Numbered from the stretch's first letter, positions 48,175 through 57,070 are shown. The stretch: DNA of 64,000 bases from Anaerolentibacter hominis (GCF_032380675.1 NZ_JAWDIX010000001.1:310001-374000); one strand, 5' to 3'. Program-made: numbers and translations. Notes: generated from the sequence alone by a model not told the origin.

Positions 48175-48933
48175 ATGGCGTTATTGGAAGTTAAGAATCT
48201 GGGAATATCCTTCGGCGGTCTGCGTGCGGTTGACAACCTGAATATGACAATTGAAGAGGGCGGCCTCTATGGATTGATCGGGCCTAACGGAGCGGGAAAG
48301 ACCACAGCCTTCAACCTTCTGACCGGAGTCTATCAGCCGACCGACGGTATGTTTCTGCTGGACGGCAAAAATCTGGTGGGGAAACGGCCTGCGGAAATCT
48401 GTCATGAAGGAATCGCGCGTACGTTTCAGAATATCAGATTATTTTCAAAAATGTCTGTGCTGGACAATGTGAAGGTTGCGCTTCACGATGAGATCCGGTA
48501 TGGGCTGGATAAAAGCTTTCTGCGTCTTCCCGACTTTTTCCGGAAGGAAAAAGAGATGAATGAGCGCGCAATGGAAATTTTAAAGGTATTTGATCTGGAC
48601 GGACAGGCCGATTATATGGCGTCCAATCTTCCTTATGGAAAGCAGAGAAAGCTGGAGATTTCCAGAGCGCTTGCCACAAATCCCAAGCTGCTGCTTCTGG
48701 ACGAGCCGGCTGCGGGCATGAATCCCAATGAAACGCAGGAGCTGATGCATACGATTCAGCTGATCAGGAAGAAATTTAATGTGACAATATTGCTGATTGA
48801 GCACGATATGCGGCTGGTAGCCGGTATCTGTGAATACTTATATGTACTGAACTTTGGTACGGAGCTGACAAATGGAACCCCGGATGTGGTGCTGAATGAC
48901 CCGAAGGTTATCACCGCATATCTGGGAGAGTAG
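48175..48933 (+). CDS. livG: Branched-chain amino-acid ABC ATPase LivG
   Basis: A 252-residue ATPase with Walker A GPNGAGKTT, Walker B LLLLDEPAAGMNP and the switch histidine in LIEHDM. The signature region reads LPYGKQRKLEISRAL, the usual LivG variant of LSGGQ. Powers import together with LivF. Confidence 0.95.
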   Translation: MALLEVKNLGISFGGLRAVDNLNMTIEEGGLYGLIGPNGAGKTTAFNLLTGVYQPTDGMFLLDGKNLVGKRPAEICHEGIARTFQNIRLFSKMSVLDNVKVALHDEIRYGLDKSFLRLPDFFRKEKEMNERAMEILKVFDLDGQADYMASNLPYGKQRKLEISRALATNPKLLLLDEPAAGMNPNETQELMHTIQLIRKKFNVTILLIEHDMRLVAGICEYLYVLNFGTELTNGTPDVVLNDPKVITAYLGE

Positions 48934-48945
48934 GGGGTGAGCCGG

Positions 48946-49656
48946 ATGTCTATGTTAAAAGTTACGGATTTACAAGTATACTATGGAGTAATCCAGGCCA
49001 TCAAAAGTATTTCTTTCGAGGTAAATGAAGGTGAGATCATCGCACTGATCGGTGCCAACGGCGCCGGAAAGACGACTATCCTCCATACGATCACCAGGCT
49101 GGTGAATGCCAGATCGGGCAGGATCGAGTTTGAGGGAAAGGATCTTACCAAAACCCCCGGCCATAAGCTGGTTGGAATGGGAATGGCCCATGTGCCCGAA
49201 GGCAGAAGAGTTTTTTCCGAGCTGACGGTATATGAAAATCTCCGTCTGGGCGCTTACACGATAAAAGATAAGGGCAAGATAGAAGAAAAGCTGAATATGG
49301 TCTATGACCGTTTCCCCAGACTGAAAGAGAGAAAAACACAGCTGGCGGGAACACTCTCCGGAGGAGAACAGCAGATGCTGGCGATGGGCCGTGCGCTGAT
49401 GTCCGAGCCGAAGATTATTCTGATGGATGAGCCGTCGATGGGCCTTTCTCCTATTCTGGTACAGGAAATATTTGATATAATAAAAGAAATCAGCGAGAGC
49501 GGAACGACGGTTCTGTTGGTAGAGCAGAACGCAAAGAAGGCACTGGCCATTGCAAATCGTGCATACGTGCTGGAAACAGGCCGTATTGTGCTGGACGGCG
49601 ACGCAGACATGCTGATGAACAATGAATCCATAAAACAGGCCTATTTAGGCGAATAG
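48946..49656 (+). CDS. livF: Branched-chain amino-acid ABC ATPase LivF
   Basis: A 236-residue ATPase with Walker A GANGAGKTT, signature LSGGEQQMLAMGRAL, Walker B IILMDEPSMGLSP and LLVEQNAKKAL typical of LivF. ATG 48946 follows AGGGGGTGAG; GTG 48937 is inside that site and less likely. 11 bp before the next gene. Confidence 0.95.
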   Translation: MSMLKVTDLQVYYGVIQAIKSISFEVNEGEIIALIGANGAGKTTILHTITRLVNARSGRIEFEGKDLTKTPGHKLVGMGMAHVPEGRRVFSELTVYENLRLGAYTIKDKGKIEEKLNMVYDRFPRLKERKTQLAGTLSGGEQQMLAMGRALMSEPKIILMDEPSMGLSPILVQEIFDIIKEISESGTTVLLVEQNAKKALAIANRAYVLETGRIVLDGDADMLMNNESIKQAYLGE

Positions 49657-49667
49657 GAGGCGACCCT

Positions 49668-50288
49668 ATGGAAAAAGTAGTCATTACGATTGCCAGACAG
49701 TACGGCAGCGGTGGAAAAACGGTTGGACGTATGCTGGCACAAGATCTGGGAATTCCCTGTTATGAGAGGGAGATACTGAAGATGGCGTCGGAGGACAGCG
49801 GCATCAATGAGAAGCTGTTTGCTCAGGTAGATGAAAAGCTGAAGGCCGGATTTTTCTCCAAACTGGTCGGGAATGTATACAGCGGTGATCTGATTTCACC
49901 GGAAAGTGAAAACTTTGTCTCCAATGATAACCTGTTTAATTATCAGGCAAAGGTCTTAAAAGAACTGGCGGAGCGGGAATCTTTTGTGGTAATCGGACGC
50001 TGTGCCGATTTTATCCTGAAAGACCGGCCCAATGTGATCAGTGTGTTTGTCCATGCGCCTAAGGATTTTTGCCTGGAGATGGCGGCAGAGCGTCATGGAA
50101 GAACGCCTCACGAGATGGAAAAATTTGTTCAGAAGGTAGATAAATACCGGGCCGACTATTATAAATACTATACCGGCCATGACTGGCTGAACGCAAAAAA
50201 TTATGATCTGTGTCTGGACAGCAGCAAGCTGGGCTTTGACAAATGTGTGGATGCCATCAAAGGATACATGGAAGTAAGAATGAAATAG
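49668..50288 (+). CDS. Cytidylate-kinase-like family protein
   Basis: A 206-residue P-loop protein. The N-terminus VITIARQYGSGGKTVGR carries a GSGGKT nucleotide-binding loop, and VVIGRCADFIL and RADYYKYYTGHDW are patterns of the cytidylate-kinase-like (Cytidylate_kin2) family. The substrate of this family is not firmly known; it is distinct from Cmk. It ends the liv operon, 11 bp after livF with its own GGAGG, and is followed by a terminator. Its link with amino-acid import is unexplained. Confidence 0.85.
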   Translation: MEKVVITIARQYGSGGKTVGRMLAQDLGIPCYEREILKMASEDSGINEKLFAQVDEKLKAGFFSKLVGNVYSGDLISPESENFVSNDNLFNYQAKVLKELAERESFVVIGRCADFILKDRPNVISVFVHAPKDFCLEMAAERHGRTPHEMEKFVQKVDKYRADYYKYYTGHDWLNAKNYDLCLDSSKLGFDKCVDAIKGYMEVRMK

Positions 50289-50327
50289 GAAAAGAGGCTG
50301 CTTTTCCTGTGCCTGAATATACGCTGA

Positions 50328-50362
50328 GAAAAAAGGTTACGCTAAATGTGTAACCTTTTTTA
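50328..50362 (+). terminator. Terminator of the liv operon
   Basis: AAAAAGGTTAC pairs with GTAACCTTTTT around a 9-nt loop (arms end at 50340 and start at 50350). A smaller inverted repeat AGGAAAAG/CTTTTCCT lies just before it (50288-50309). Confidence 0.88.
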
Positions 50363-50446
50363 ATTTGGAACGAATCATAAGTAGAGAGCATCCATTTCGT
50401 ACAGGAAAGAACAGGAAGCTCTGTAAAGAAAACAAAGAAGGAGGCC

Positions 50447-51004
50447 ATGCAGTTAATGGGCAGAACAATGAAGAAATTATTATGTGTGCTGTTGGCGGCA
50501 GTAATGATGATGTCGCTGGCAGGATGTAAACAGAGGGAAGATAAACCCCCTGTAAAGGAAGTCAGTTTAAGCGAAATTCACGATGAAATAAAGAGCGCTT
50601 ATGGAGAGGATTATATTCCCTCCATGGAATATGATGAGTCAATGCTGGAGTCACTGTTCGGGTTGAAAAAAGACATGTATGATGAAATCGTAGCAGAAGG
50701 ACCAATGATCAGCGCTCACGTCGATCAGTTTATAGCGGTAAAAGCAGCTGAAGGCAAAGCAGATGATGTAGAGAAAGCATTAAATGACTACCGGGACAGA
50801 CAGATCAACGATTCCATGCAGTATCCGATGAATCAGGTTAAGGTAAAAGCCTCAGAGGTAGTGCGTCATGGGGACTATGTCTTCTTCGTAATGCTGGGCT
50901 CATACTCCATGGAAAACGATGAAGAAGGAGAAGAAGCAATCCTGGAAGCAGCCAAAACAGAAAACAAAATCGGAGTGGACATCATAAACAGTTACTTTGA
51001 ATAA
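50447..51004 (+). CDS. DUF4358-type lipoprotein
   Basis: A 185-residue lipoprotein with signal peptide and lipobox LAGC (Cys27 from ATG 50447, Cys20 from ATG 50468). The mature part is acidic and matches, in size and pattern (SLSEIHDEIKSAYG near the start, EGEEAILEAAKTEN near the end), the DUF4358 lipoproteins of Clostridia. No function known. AAGGAGG sits only 2-3 bp before ATG 50447 and 12 bp before ATG 50456, so the exact start is unclear. Ends in a terminator. Confidence 0.75.
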   Translation: MQLMGRTMKKLLCVLLAAVMMMSLAGCKQREDKPPVKEVSLSEIHDEIKSAYGEDYIPSMEYDESMLESLFGLKKDMYDEIVAEGPMISAHVDQFIAVKAAEGKADDVEKALNDYRDRQINDSMQYPMNQVKVKASEVVRHGDYVFFVMLGSYSMENDEEGEEAILEAAKTENKIGVDIINSYFE

Positions 51005-51023
51005 CGAGCCGGGCAAAAAGAAA

Positions 51024-51078
51024 TCAGGTATTTGGTGGGTGAGCTTGCTCACCAAGCCAAATGCCTGACTTTCTTTTT
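51024..51078 (+). terminator. Terminator of the lipoprotein gene
   Basis: A 21-bp stem with one bulge (TCAGGTATTTGG... at 51024 pairing with ...CCTGA ending 51068) followed by CTTTCTTTTT. Confidence 0.85.
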
Positions 51079-51081
51079 ATG

Positions 51082-51223
51082 CGGCGAAGCCGCCAAGCGA
51101 GCAAATACGAAGTATTTGCGTAGCTTGAGCCCGGCACAAGTAAGTAAAGAGCGAGTGTGCGCTGCGGGGTGGTCGGCGAAGCCGCCAAGCGAGCAAATAC
51201 GAAGTATTTGCGTAGCTTGAGCC
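51082..51223 (+). repeat. Pair of 50-bp REP-like repeats
   Basis: 51082-51131 and 51174-51223 are identical. Each contains CGGCGAAGCCG, then a hairpin CAAATAC-GAA-GTATTTG inside outer arms CAAGC/GCTTG. The phrase AAGAGCGAGTGTGC follows each (directly or after a short insert). No plausible gene; short frames here are repeats read through. Together with 51224-51256 this fills the interval before the sigma-factor promoter. Confidence 0.9.
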
Positions 51224-51256
51224 AAGAGCGAGTGTGCACTTGTCCTCCACATCAGC

Positions 51257-51285
51257 TTGCCGTAATCATGCATTACCTGTTATAC
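51257..51285 (+). promoter_or_regulatory. Promoter of the ECF sigma operon
   Basis: TTGCCG (51257-51262), 17-bp spacer, TTATAC (51280-51285). Downstream, AACGGG/CCCGTT forms a leader hairpin near 51300-51325. Confidence 0.55.
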
Positions 51286-51376
51286 TGAAAATCGAAACCA
51301 AACGGGTGGGGCCATCTCCCGTTTCAGTTATATAATGTCGGGAACGAATAATGTTTATCCCGTGGAGAGAACAGGT

Positions 51377-51928
51377 ATGACAGAAGATACAAAAGATGTG
51401 AGAGCGTTTCAGGCCGGCGATCAGAGCGCCTTTGAACGGCTGGTGCTGCGCTATAAGAATAATCTGATTTATTTTATTAACCGCTATGTAAAGGATCTGT
51501 ACGAGGCCGAGGATCTGGCCCAGGATACCTTCGTAGAACTGCTGCTCCATAAAGAGCGTATTCGGCCGGAGATGAATTTTAAGACGTATTTATTTGCCAT
51601 CGGACGCAATAAAGCGGTGGATCACTGCCGCAGATATGGCAGGATATCTCCGGAAGAATGGATCGGCCAGCCGGACCCGGACTGGGAAGAATGGCTGGGG
51701 AAGAAGCTGATTCGGGAAGAGGAAAAGCAGCTGGTACACAGCGCACTGGGAAAGCTGAAAGAGGATTACCGGGTTATTCTTACTCTGGCCGATCTGGAAG
51801 AACTGCCTTATAAGGAAATCGCGGCAATATTACATAAATCAATGCCACAGGTTAAAGTAGGAGTACATCGGGCCAGGAAAAAACTGGCGGAAATTTTGCA
51901 GCGGGAGGGGTATACGTATGAAAAGTGA
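51377..51928 (+). CDS. ECF-type RNA polymerase sigma factor
   Basis: A 183-residue sigma-70 family protein with only regions 2 and 4. Region 2 shows YVKDLYEAEDLAQDTFVEL (near 45-63) and region 4 shows LADLEELPYKEIAAIL and PQVKVGVHRARKKL near the end. ATG 51377 has GGAGAG 9 bp upstream. It overlaps the next gene by 11 bp, which encodes a membrane protein suited to act as anti-sigma factor. Confidence 0.92.
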   Translation: MTEDTKDVRAFQAGDQSAFERLVLRYKNNLIYFINRYVKDLYEAEDLAQDTFVELLLHKERIRPEMNFKTYLFAIGRNKAVDHCRRYGRISPEEWIGQPDPDWEEWLGKKLIREEEKQLVHSALGKLKEDYRVILTLADLEELPYKEIAAILHKSMPQVKVGVHRARKKLAEILQREGYTYEK

Positions 51929-52340
51929 CAGAGAATTTATACGGGGCATCTATGAGAAAGCCGAACGGAAACAGGAAACTGCCGCTGGCAATCCGTTTTT
52001 GCGTTTTCGAAGAATCGCAGTACCTGCTGCCTGCCTGCTTTTAATGGTTGTTCTGATAACAGGAACGGGAAGCCGGCTGAAACAGGAAGAAGTACCAGAA
52101 CCCGCCGCATTCTCCCTGGAACCGGAAGGCAGAGGAATCGTAATGGAACTGGAAATAACCGGTGAGATAGTATCGATGGAGAAAAAGGAGGACGGCTGGT
52201 CGGTGATAATACGGGATACCGCAGGTGCGGAATATGACTGCTATGCTCAGGAGGATGCTTTCACGCTTAAGGAAGGGGATAAGGCGTCCTTTATCCTGCG
52301 GGATTCGGAAAAGGGATATGAAATCATACACGCTGAATAG
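51918..52340 (+). CDS. Putative anti-sigma factor, single membrane span
   Basis: A 140-residue protein: a 30-residue charged cytoplasmic start (MKSDREFIRGIYEKAERKQE), one membrane helix (about 34-50) and an external 85-residue domain with beta-strand-like alternation (MELEITGEIVSMEKKEDGWS), resembling an OB-like or DUF3221-type fold. No zinc-binding anti-sigma motif is visible. The overlap with the ECF sigma gene is the main reason for the call. Confidence 0.65.
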   Translation: MKSDREFIRGIYEKAERKQETAAGNPFLRFRRIAVPAACLLLMVVLITGTGSRLKQEEVPEPAAFSLEPEGRGIVMELEITGEIVSMEKKEDGWSVIIRDTAGAEYDCYAQEDAFTLKEGDKASFILRDSEKGYEIIHAE

Positions 52341-52421
52341 GGGAAGGACTGCCATGTTGACAGAAAAACAGAACAGGTAGTATCATTATTCTGACTGAAG
52401 ACGGAACAAACCGGGAGGTGT

Positions 52422-53399
52422 ATGAAAGTGGATTATGTAAGAATGAAGGGAACCGGACTGATGGTTTCCAGAGTATGTCTGGGGGCGATGACCTTCGGCG
52501 GACAGACGGAAGAAGCCGACGCCGTCCGTATGGTTCACTATGCGATGGATCAGGGTGTGAACTTTGTGGATACTGCGGATTCCTATACGGAAGGCCGGAG
52601 TGAAGTGATTACGGGAAAAGCGATAAAGGGAAGGCGGCATGAGGTGATACTGGCCAGTAAGGTGTGCAGGGATACCGTGCCGGGACCGAATGCAGGCGGG
52701 TTAAGCCGCAGGCATATTCTGTATTCAGTTGATGAAACGTTAAAGCGGCTGGATACCGATTTTCTGGACATTTATTATTGTCATTTTCCTGATGTACATA
52801 CTCCTATGGAAGAGACAATGGGTGTGATGACTGATCTGGTACGAGCGGGAAAGGTGCGCTATGTGGGGATGAGCAATCATGCGTCCTGGCAAATTGTAGA
52901 TGCCCTGCGCGCTTGTGATAAGATCAACGGTTGTGCGCCTGTAATTACTGAAAATGTCTGCAATATCCTGACCCGCGGTGTGGAGAGCGAGCTGGTGCCC
53001 TGTCTGAGACAGCACAATATGGACATGGTCGTCTATAATCCTCTGGCCGGCGGGCTTCTGACCGGGAAACATAAGATAGACAGCTATGGTGATAACACCA
53101 GATTCAGCATCAATGCGGGATACCGTGACCGGTACTGGAATGAAACTAATTTTAATGCAGTTGAAAAGATACGGGCGATAGCTGAATCGGCGGGCATGCC
53201 TATGGCCGAACTGGCGTTGAAATGGTGCAAAGCGCAGGACTATATTACTTCTGTGATCATAGGGGCCAGCAAGTTCGGGCATTTGGAACAGAATCTGGAG
53301 GCATTAAACGGTACAGGGCTTTCAAAAGATGTACTGGAGAATCTGGATCAGATCTGGAACAATCTTCCCGTAGGAAGCCGTTTTACCTATAACCGGTAA
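52422..53399 (+). CDS. Aldo/keto reductase
   Basis: A 325-residue NAD(P)H-dependent TIM-barrel oxidoreductase. Catalytic Asp and Tyr are in FVDTADSYTEGRS (near 46-58), Lys in LASKV, and His in IYYCHFPD (near 118). Specificity is unknown. GGGAGG lies 5 bp before ATG 52422. It is 19 bp upstream of a Gfo/Idh/MocA gene, so the two probably act on the same sugar or polyol. Confidence 0.92.
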   Translation: MKVDYVRMKGTGLMVSRVCLGAMTFGGQTEEADAVRMVHYAMDQGVNFVDTADSYTEGRSEVITGKAIKGRRHEVILASKVCRDTVPGPNAGGLSRRHILYSVDETLKRLDTDFLDIYYCHFPDVHTPMEETMGVMTDLVRAGKVRYVGMSNHASWQIVDALRACDKINGCAPVITENVCNILTRGVESELVPCLRQHNMDMVVYNPLAGGLLTGKHKIDSYGDNTRFSINAGYRDRYWNETNFNAVEKIRAIAESAGMPMAELALKWCKAQDYITSVIIGASKFGHLEQNLEALNGTGLSKDVLENLDQIWNNLPVGSRFTYNR

Positions 53400-53418
53400 G
53401 AAAGTAAAGGCAGAATAA

Positions 53419-54525
53419 ATGGATAAGATTAGACTGGGCATATTGGGAATGGGTACGATGGGCATGAAATATGCTGGAATGGCCCTCTCTCAGGAGACGC
53501 CGGAGATTGAACTCACGGCCGCAACGGCAAGCCGCGATCCACAGCGGCAAACAAAGATAGAACAATTTGCGCAGGCAGGAGTTCAGATCTTTCAGTCTGC
53601 AGATGCTTTGATGGACAGCGGGGCCTGTGACAGTGTTCTGATAGCAGTCCCACATTATCTGCACTGTGAGATGGCCATAAAAGCATTTCAAAAGGGGCTT
53701 CATGTGCTCTGTGATAAGCCGGCCGGCGTGTATACAAAACAGGTACGTCAGATGAACCGGGCAGCGGAAGAAAGCGGAAGGGTATTTGGAATGTTATTTA
53801 ACCAGAGAACCAACTGTGTCTACCGGAGAATCAAGGAGCTCACAGAGAGCGGAAGTCTGGGTAAGCTGAAACGGGTGAACTGGATTATTACGGACTGGTA
53901 TCGCCCGCAGGCATATTATAATTCCGGTACGTGGCGGGCTACCTGGGAGGGTGAAGGCGGAGGCGTGCTGATAAATCAATGCCCTCACCAGCTGGACCTG
54001 CTCCAGTGGATCTGCGGCATGCCAAGCCGTGTGCGTGCATTTTGCCATGAGGGAAAATGGCATTCCATCGAGGTGGAGGATGATGTGACTGCATATATGG
54101 AATTTCCGGGAGGTGCCACAGGTGTCTTTGTCACGTCAACCGGAGATGCGCCGGGCACAAACCGGCTGGAACTGACCTATGAGATGGGCAAGCTGGTTTG
54201 CGAGGATGACCGGCTGAGTCTCTGGAAATTGGAGGAAAATGAGAGGGATTTCTGCCGGAATGCGGCAGGAGGCTTTGATATGCCGCGGTGGGAGCAGTCC
54301 GAGGTTCAGACTGACGGGAACAATGAGCAGCACGTTGGTGTGATGAATGCATTTGCTGCCTCCATCCTTCATCAAACGCCTCTTATCGCAGAGGGTATGG
54401 AGGGAATCAACGAGCTCATGATTTCAAATGCCATGTATCTTTCCTCCTGGACCGGAGAGACAGTGGAACTGCCGTTGAATGAAGAAACGTTTTTCACAGA
54501 ATTAAAGAAAAAATGTGGAAATTAA
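53419..54525 (+). CDS. Gfo/Idh/MocA family oxidoreductase
   Basis: A 368-residue NAD(P)-dependent dehydrogenase. Rossmann GILGMGTMG at the start and the conserved CDKPAG (near 97, equivalent to EKP) identify the family; the C-terminal half is the substrate domain with GGGVLINQCPHQLDLLQW, whose histidine is usually catalytic. Likely oxidises a sugar or inositol derivative. Ends in a strong terminator. Confidence 0.92.
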   Translation: MDKIRLGILGMGTMGMKYAGMALSQETPEIELTAATASRDPQRQTKIEQFAQAGVQIFQSADALMDSGACDSVLIAVPHYLHCEMAIKAFQKGLHVLCDKPAGVYTKQVRQMNRAAEESGRVFGMLFNQRTNCVYRRIKELTESGSLGKLKRVNWIITDWYRPQAYYNSGTWRATWEGEGGGVLINQCPHQLDLLQWICGMPSRVRAFCHEGKWHSIEVEDDVTAYMEFPGGATGVFVTSTGDAPGTNRLELTYEMGKLVCEDDRLSLWKLEENERDFCRNAAGGFDMPRWEQSEVQTDGNNEQHVGVMNAFAASILHQTPLIAEGMEGINELMISNAMYLSSWTGETVELPLNEETFFTELKKKCGN

Positions 54526-54530
54526 TATTT

Positions 54531-54570
54531 AAGCCTGGCTGTCACAATGCTGTGACAGCCAGGCTTTTTT
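54531..54570. terminator. Terminator after the oxidoreductase pair
   Basis: Perfect 16-bp stem (54531-54546 with 54551-54566), ATGC loop and a T run. Confidence 0.93.
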
Positions 54571-54572
54571 TA

Positions 54573-54705
54573 TTACAGGGAGAAGTTCTCAAAACTTTCC
54601 CCTGTAATAAAAAACCCTCCGGGGGATCGCACTGCGGCGGAAAGGACTCGTGTTGCCAGAGCAACCCGCCGCTGGTGGAGAATCCCGCTTATGGGATTCT
54701 TTGTT
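54573..54705 (+). repeat. Dispersed structured repeat, family 2, copy 2
   Basis: 133 bp matching 28361-28493. In the first hairpin (54573-54607) two base pairs differ from copy 1 on both sides (T-A to G-C and A-T to G-C), preserving the stem, and one A-T becomes G-U. The central cloverleaf-like block is almost unchanged. It again lies between convergent gene ends. Confidence 0.88.
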
Positions 54706-54723
54706 TTTTGTATTTTTCAGGCT

Positions 54724-55617
54724 TTATTTTCGGCCTGGTACATATTCAAAAGAGGCATAAGGCAGCGTTTCATCAAACAGCAGATGCCCCTTATGAAAGA
54801 AACGGTAGGTGACCGGGCCTGAAGGGTTTTCACGTATCATCCGTCCCATGGTTCCGCGGACAGGAGCCTGGAGCAGATGGCCCTTGCCGGGCGGAACCTG
54901 GATTTGCAGCAGGCTGCTTCCCTGGCAGATTACAGCCTCCTGACGGCCGGCAGCAAGAATGCGGGCACCCAGATAGGTGGCAAGGCGATACTGCACGCCA
55001 TTGTATAAAATGGAGCAGATACAGCCGGTAAAGGATACCCGTCCCAAAGGTATGCGCGCCACGGATAACATGATGGAATTGGTGACAAAGGTATCCCAGT
55101 TGCACTGGGTCCACAGGTAGGAGGAGGGAAAAGAGCTTCCCCAGTCTTTTTCAATATAACCGGTTCCTCCGTCGAAGCAATATGCGGTTCCATTGATGAC
55201 AAGGGTTCCTGTTAATGTATGACAGAGGCTTAAAATGCCGTGTTTACATTCCATACCGGGGAGTTTGCCAAATGGGCCCATAATATCATAGGAAAGAGGG
55301 GTGAATGGCCCATAGCGGAGAACACCGGTGACGTTTAGTTCCGGAGTCTGGATATCCAGGCTGATTCCGTCCGCGCCAAACCGGTTCTTGCCCATAAGAA
55401 CCTGAAATTGGTTCTCGGAGGCATGGAATGAGGCATGGGGAAATGGGATAGCTTCAGCAAACTGATCGGTAATAACCTGGAGGTTTGCGGATTTTCTGCC
55501 CTGTTCATCAATATGGATGGATGGAATCAGCGCCAGTGTATAGCCGCAGGCCTGATGTTTCAGGTACCAGCCTTCAAAATAACAGCCGGTTCTTTTATTT
55601 CCCTGATAGTATTTCAT
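54724..55617 (-). CDS. Tocopherol-cyclase-like protein
   Basis: A 297-residue protein of the tocopherol cyclase-like family: GCYFEGWYLKHQ at the start, GPFTPLSYDIMGPFGKLPGM in the middle and the conserved GYIEKDWGSSFPSSYLWTQ (near 165). In plants and cyanobacteria the fold closes the chromanol ring; in anaerobic Firmicutes the substrate is unknown and cannot be tocopherol by context. ATG 55617 with GGAGG about 10 bp upstream is the probable start. It overlaps the FAD/Rieske gene by 23 bp, so the two are translated together. Confidence 0.85.
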   Translation of the reverse strand: MKYYQGNKRTGCYFEGWYLKHQACGYTLALIPSIHIDEQGRKSANLQVITDQFAEAIPFPHASFHASENQFQVLMGKNRFGADGISLDIQTPELNVTGVLRYGPFTPLSYDIMGPFGKLPGMECKHGILSLCHTLTGTLVINGTAYCFDGGTGYIEKDWGSSFPSSYLWTQCNWDTFVTNSIMLSVARIPLGRVSFTGCICSILYNGVQYRLATYLGARILAAGRQEAVICQGSSLLQIQVPPGKGHLLQAPVRGTMGRMIRENPSGPVTYRFFHKGHLLFDETLPYASFEYVPGRK

Positions 55618-57070
55618 CTGTAATATCCTCCTGTGCAGGATTGTCAAGCAGCTGCCCTTTATAATTGAAGCGGGAACCGTGGCACGGACAGTCCCAGCTC
55701 AGTTCATCTGGATTCCATTCCAGCTGGCAGCCCAGATGGGGGCAGCGGGTCGATACCAGAAAGAGGGTTCCGTCCTTATCACGGTAGGCGCCCACTTTAA
55801 GCCCTTTATAATCCACAATTTTACCTTCTCCGTTTTCCAGCTCGACAAAAGAACTTTCCGGAGGTTTCAGGAATTCTCTCGTCAGTCCCTTCGCGGCCTG
55901 GAGGCCTTCTTCCATCAGTGTTTTAGCTGATGCGGAAAAGGTATGCCGTGATACAGAGAAGACGGGAGCGTATTTATTATCCTTTCCGGTAATGAGATCT
56001 GAGAGAATCATTGCCGAGATCATAGAGGAGGTCATGCCCCATTTGCCAAATCCGGTAGCAACATACCAGCCTGGAGCCGATTCCGAGAAGGGACCGATGT
56101 AGGGCAGACCGTCGGCGGTCATGCAGTCCTGCGCCGACCAGCAGGTCTCTTCTTCCCAGCCGGGAAAATACTCTGCCGCGGCTTTCCTGAGCATATCGTA
56201 TTTCCCGCCCTCCGAATTTTCACCGGTACGGTGATTTCCGCCTCCCAGAAGAATGTAGTCTTCGTGAGGTCTGAGGGAAAGACCGTTCTGGTCAATGCCA
56301 TAGTAAATGCCATCCAGATTCTTTTGTTTTGCGGCATCTTCTGAGGGGGAACGAAGTGCAAGAACATAGGACCGCTCCTGGTGCATCCGCATGAAATAAT
56401 ATCCGGGTGTATTCATAAATGGAAAATGGGAGGCAAAAATGATATGGTCCGCAAAGACGGTTCCATGATCGGTATAGATTTCGTTTTTCTTAACTTCCAT
56501 GACCCGTGTATGTTCATAAATAGTCAGAGAGTCACTGAGCGCACGGATGAATGTAAGCGGCTGAAATCTGGCCTGCTTTTCATAACGGAGCGCTCCTTTC
56601 ACAGAGAACGGCAGGGAAGTTTTATGAGTAAATTCAGACTTTATATGAAATTTGGCAGCAAGTTCCGCTTCCTCTCTTAACATTTCCTCATCCTCAAGAG
56701 AATAAAGGTAGGAAGGGCACTCCGTAAAATCACATGCGATATGATTTTCTGTAATAATACGGCGGTATTCAGCGATAGCCCGTTCGTTGGCGGCGGCATA
56801 GAGAGCAGCTTTTTCTTCTCCATATCGTTTCACAAGATCCCGCAGTACAACGCCATGCTGTGAGGTTATTTTGGCGGTGGTTTTACAGGTCTGCCCGGAA
56901 GCGATGCGACTGCCCTCCAGGACAATAACTTCAACCCCTTTTTGCTGTAAAAACCAGGCGGTCAGGATACCTGCCATTCCGGCTCCGATTACCGCAGCTT
57001 GTACGGTTACGTCACCGGGCAGCGCCTTACGCGGCGGAAGAATTGTTTCCTGTTCCCAAATTGAATCCAT
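55595..57070 (-). CDS. FAD-dependent oxidoreductase with C-terminal Rieske domain
   Basis: A 491-residue fusion. Residues 20-390 form a DAO/GlpO-type flavoprotein with VIGAGMAGILTAW (dinucleotide motif near 27) and YVATGFGKWGMT. The last 60 residues carry a Rieske [2Fe-2S] site: CPHLGC with Cys443 and His445, CPCHG with Cys461 and His464. Electrons probably pass between flavin and cluster. The substrate is unknown. It precedes and overlaps the tocopherol-cyclase-like gene. Minus-strand start ATG 57070 follows AAAGGA. Confidence 0.93.
   Translation of the reverse strand: MDSIWEQETILPPRKALPGDVTVQAAVIGAGMAGILTAWFLQQKGVEVIVLEGSRIASGQTCKTTAKITSQHGVVLRDLVKRYGEEKAALYAAANERAIAEYRRIITENHIACDFTECPSYLYSLEDEEMLREEAELAAKFHIKSEFTHKTSLPFSVKGALRYEKQARFQPLTFIRALSDSLTIYEHTRVMEVKKNEIYTDHGTVFADHIIFASHFPFMNTPGYYFMRMHQERSYVLALRSPSEDAAKQKNLDGIYYGIDQNGLSLRPHEDYILLGGGNHRTGENSEGGKYDMLRKAAAEYFPGWEEETCWSAQDCMTADGLPYIGPFSESAPGWYVATGFGKWGMTSSMISAMILSDLITGKDNKYAPVFSVSRHTFSASAKTLMEEGLQAAKGLTREFLKPPESSFVELENGEGKIVDYKGLKVGAYRDKDGTLFLVSTRCPHLGCQLEWNPDELSWDCPCHGSRFNYKGQLLDNPAQEDITDEILSGK

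Noticed and set aside
51082..51223. CRISPR array
   Set aside because: Only two repeats, 92 bp apart, strongly palindromic, and no cas genes.
51024..51273. Short frames in the REP-like region
   Set aside because: They are repeats translated in both directions, without ribosome sites or similarity to proteins.
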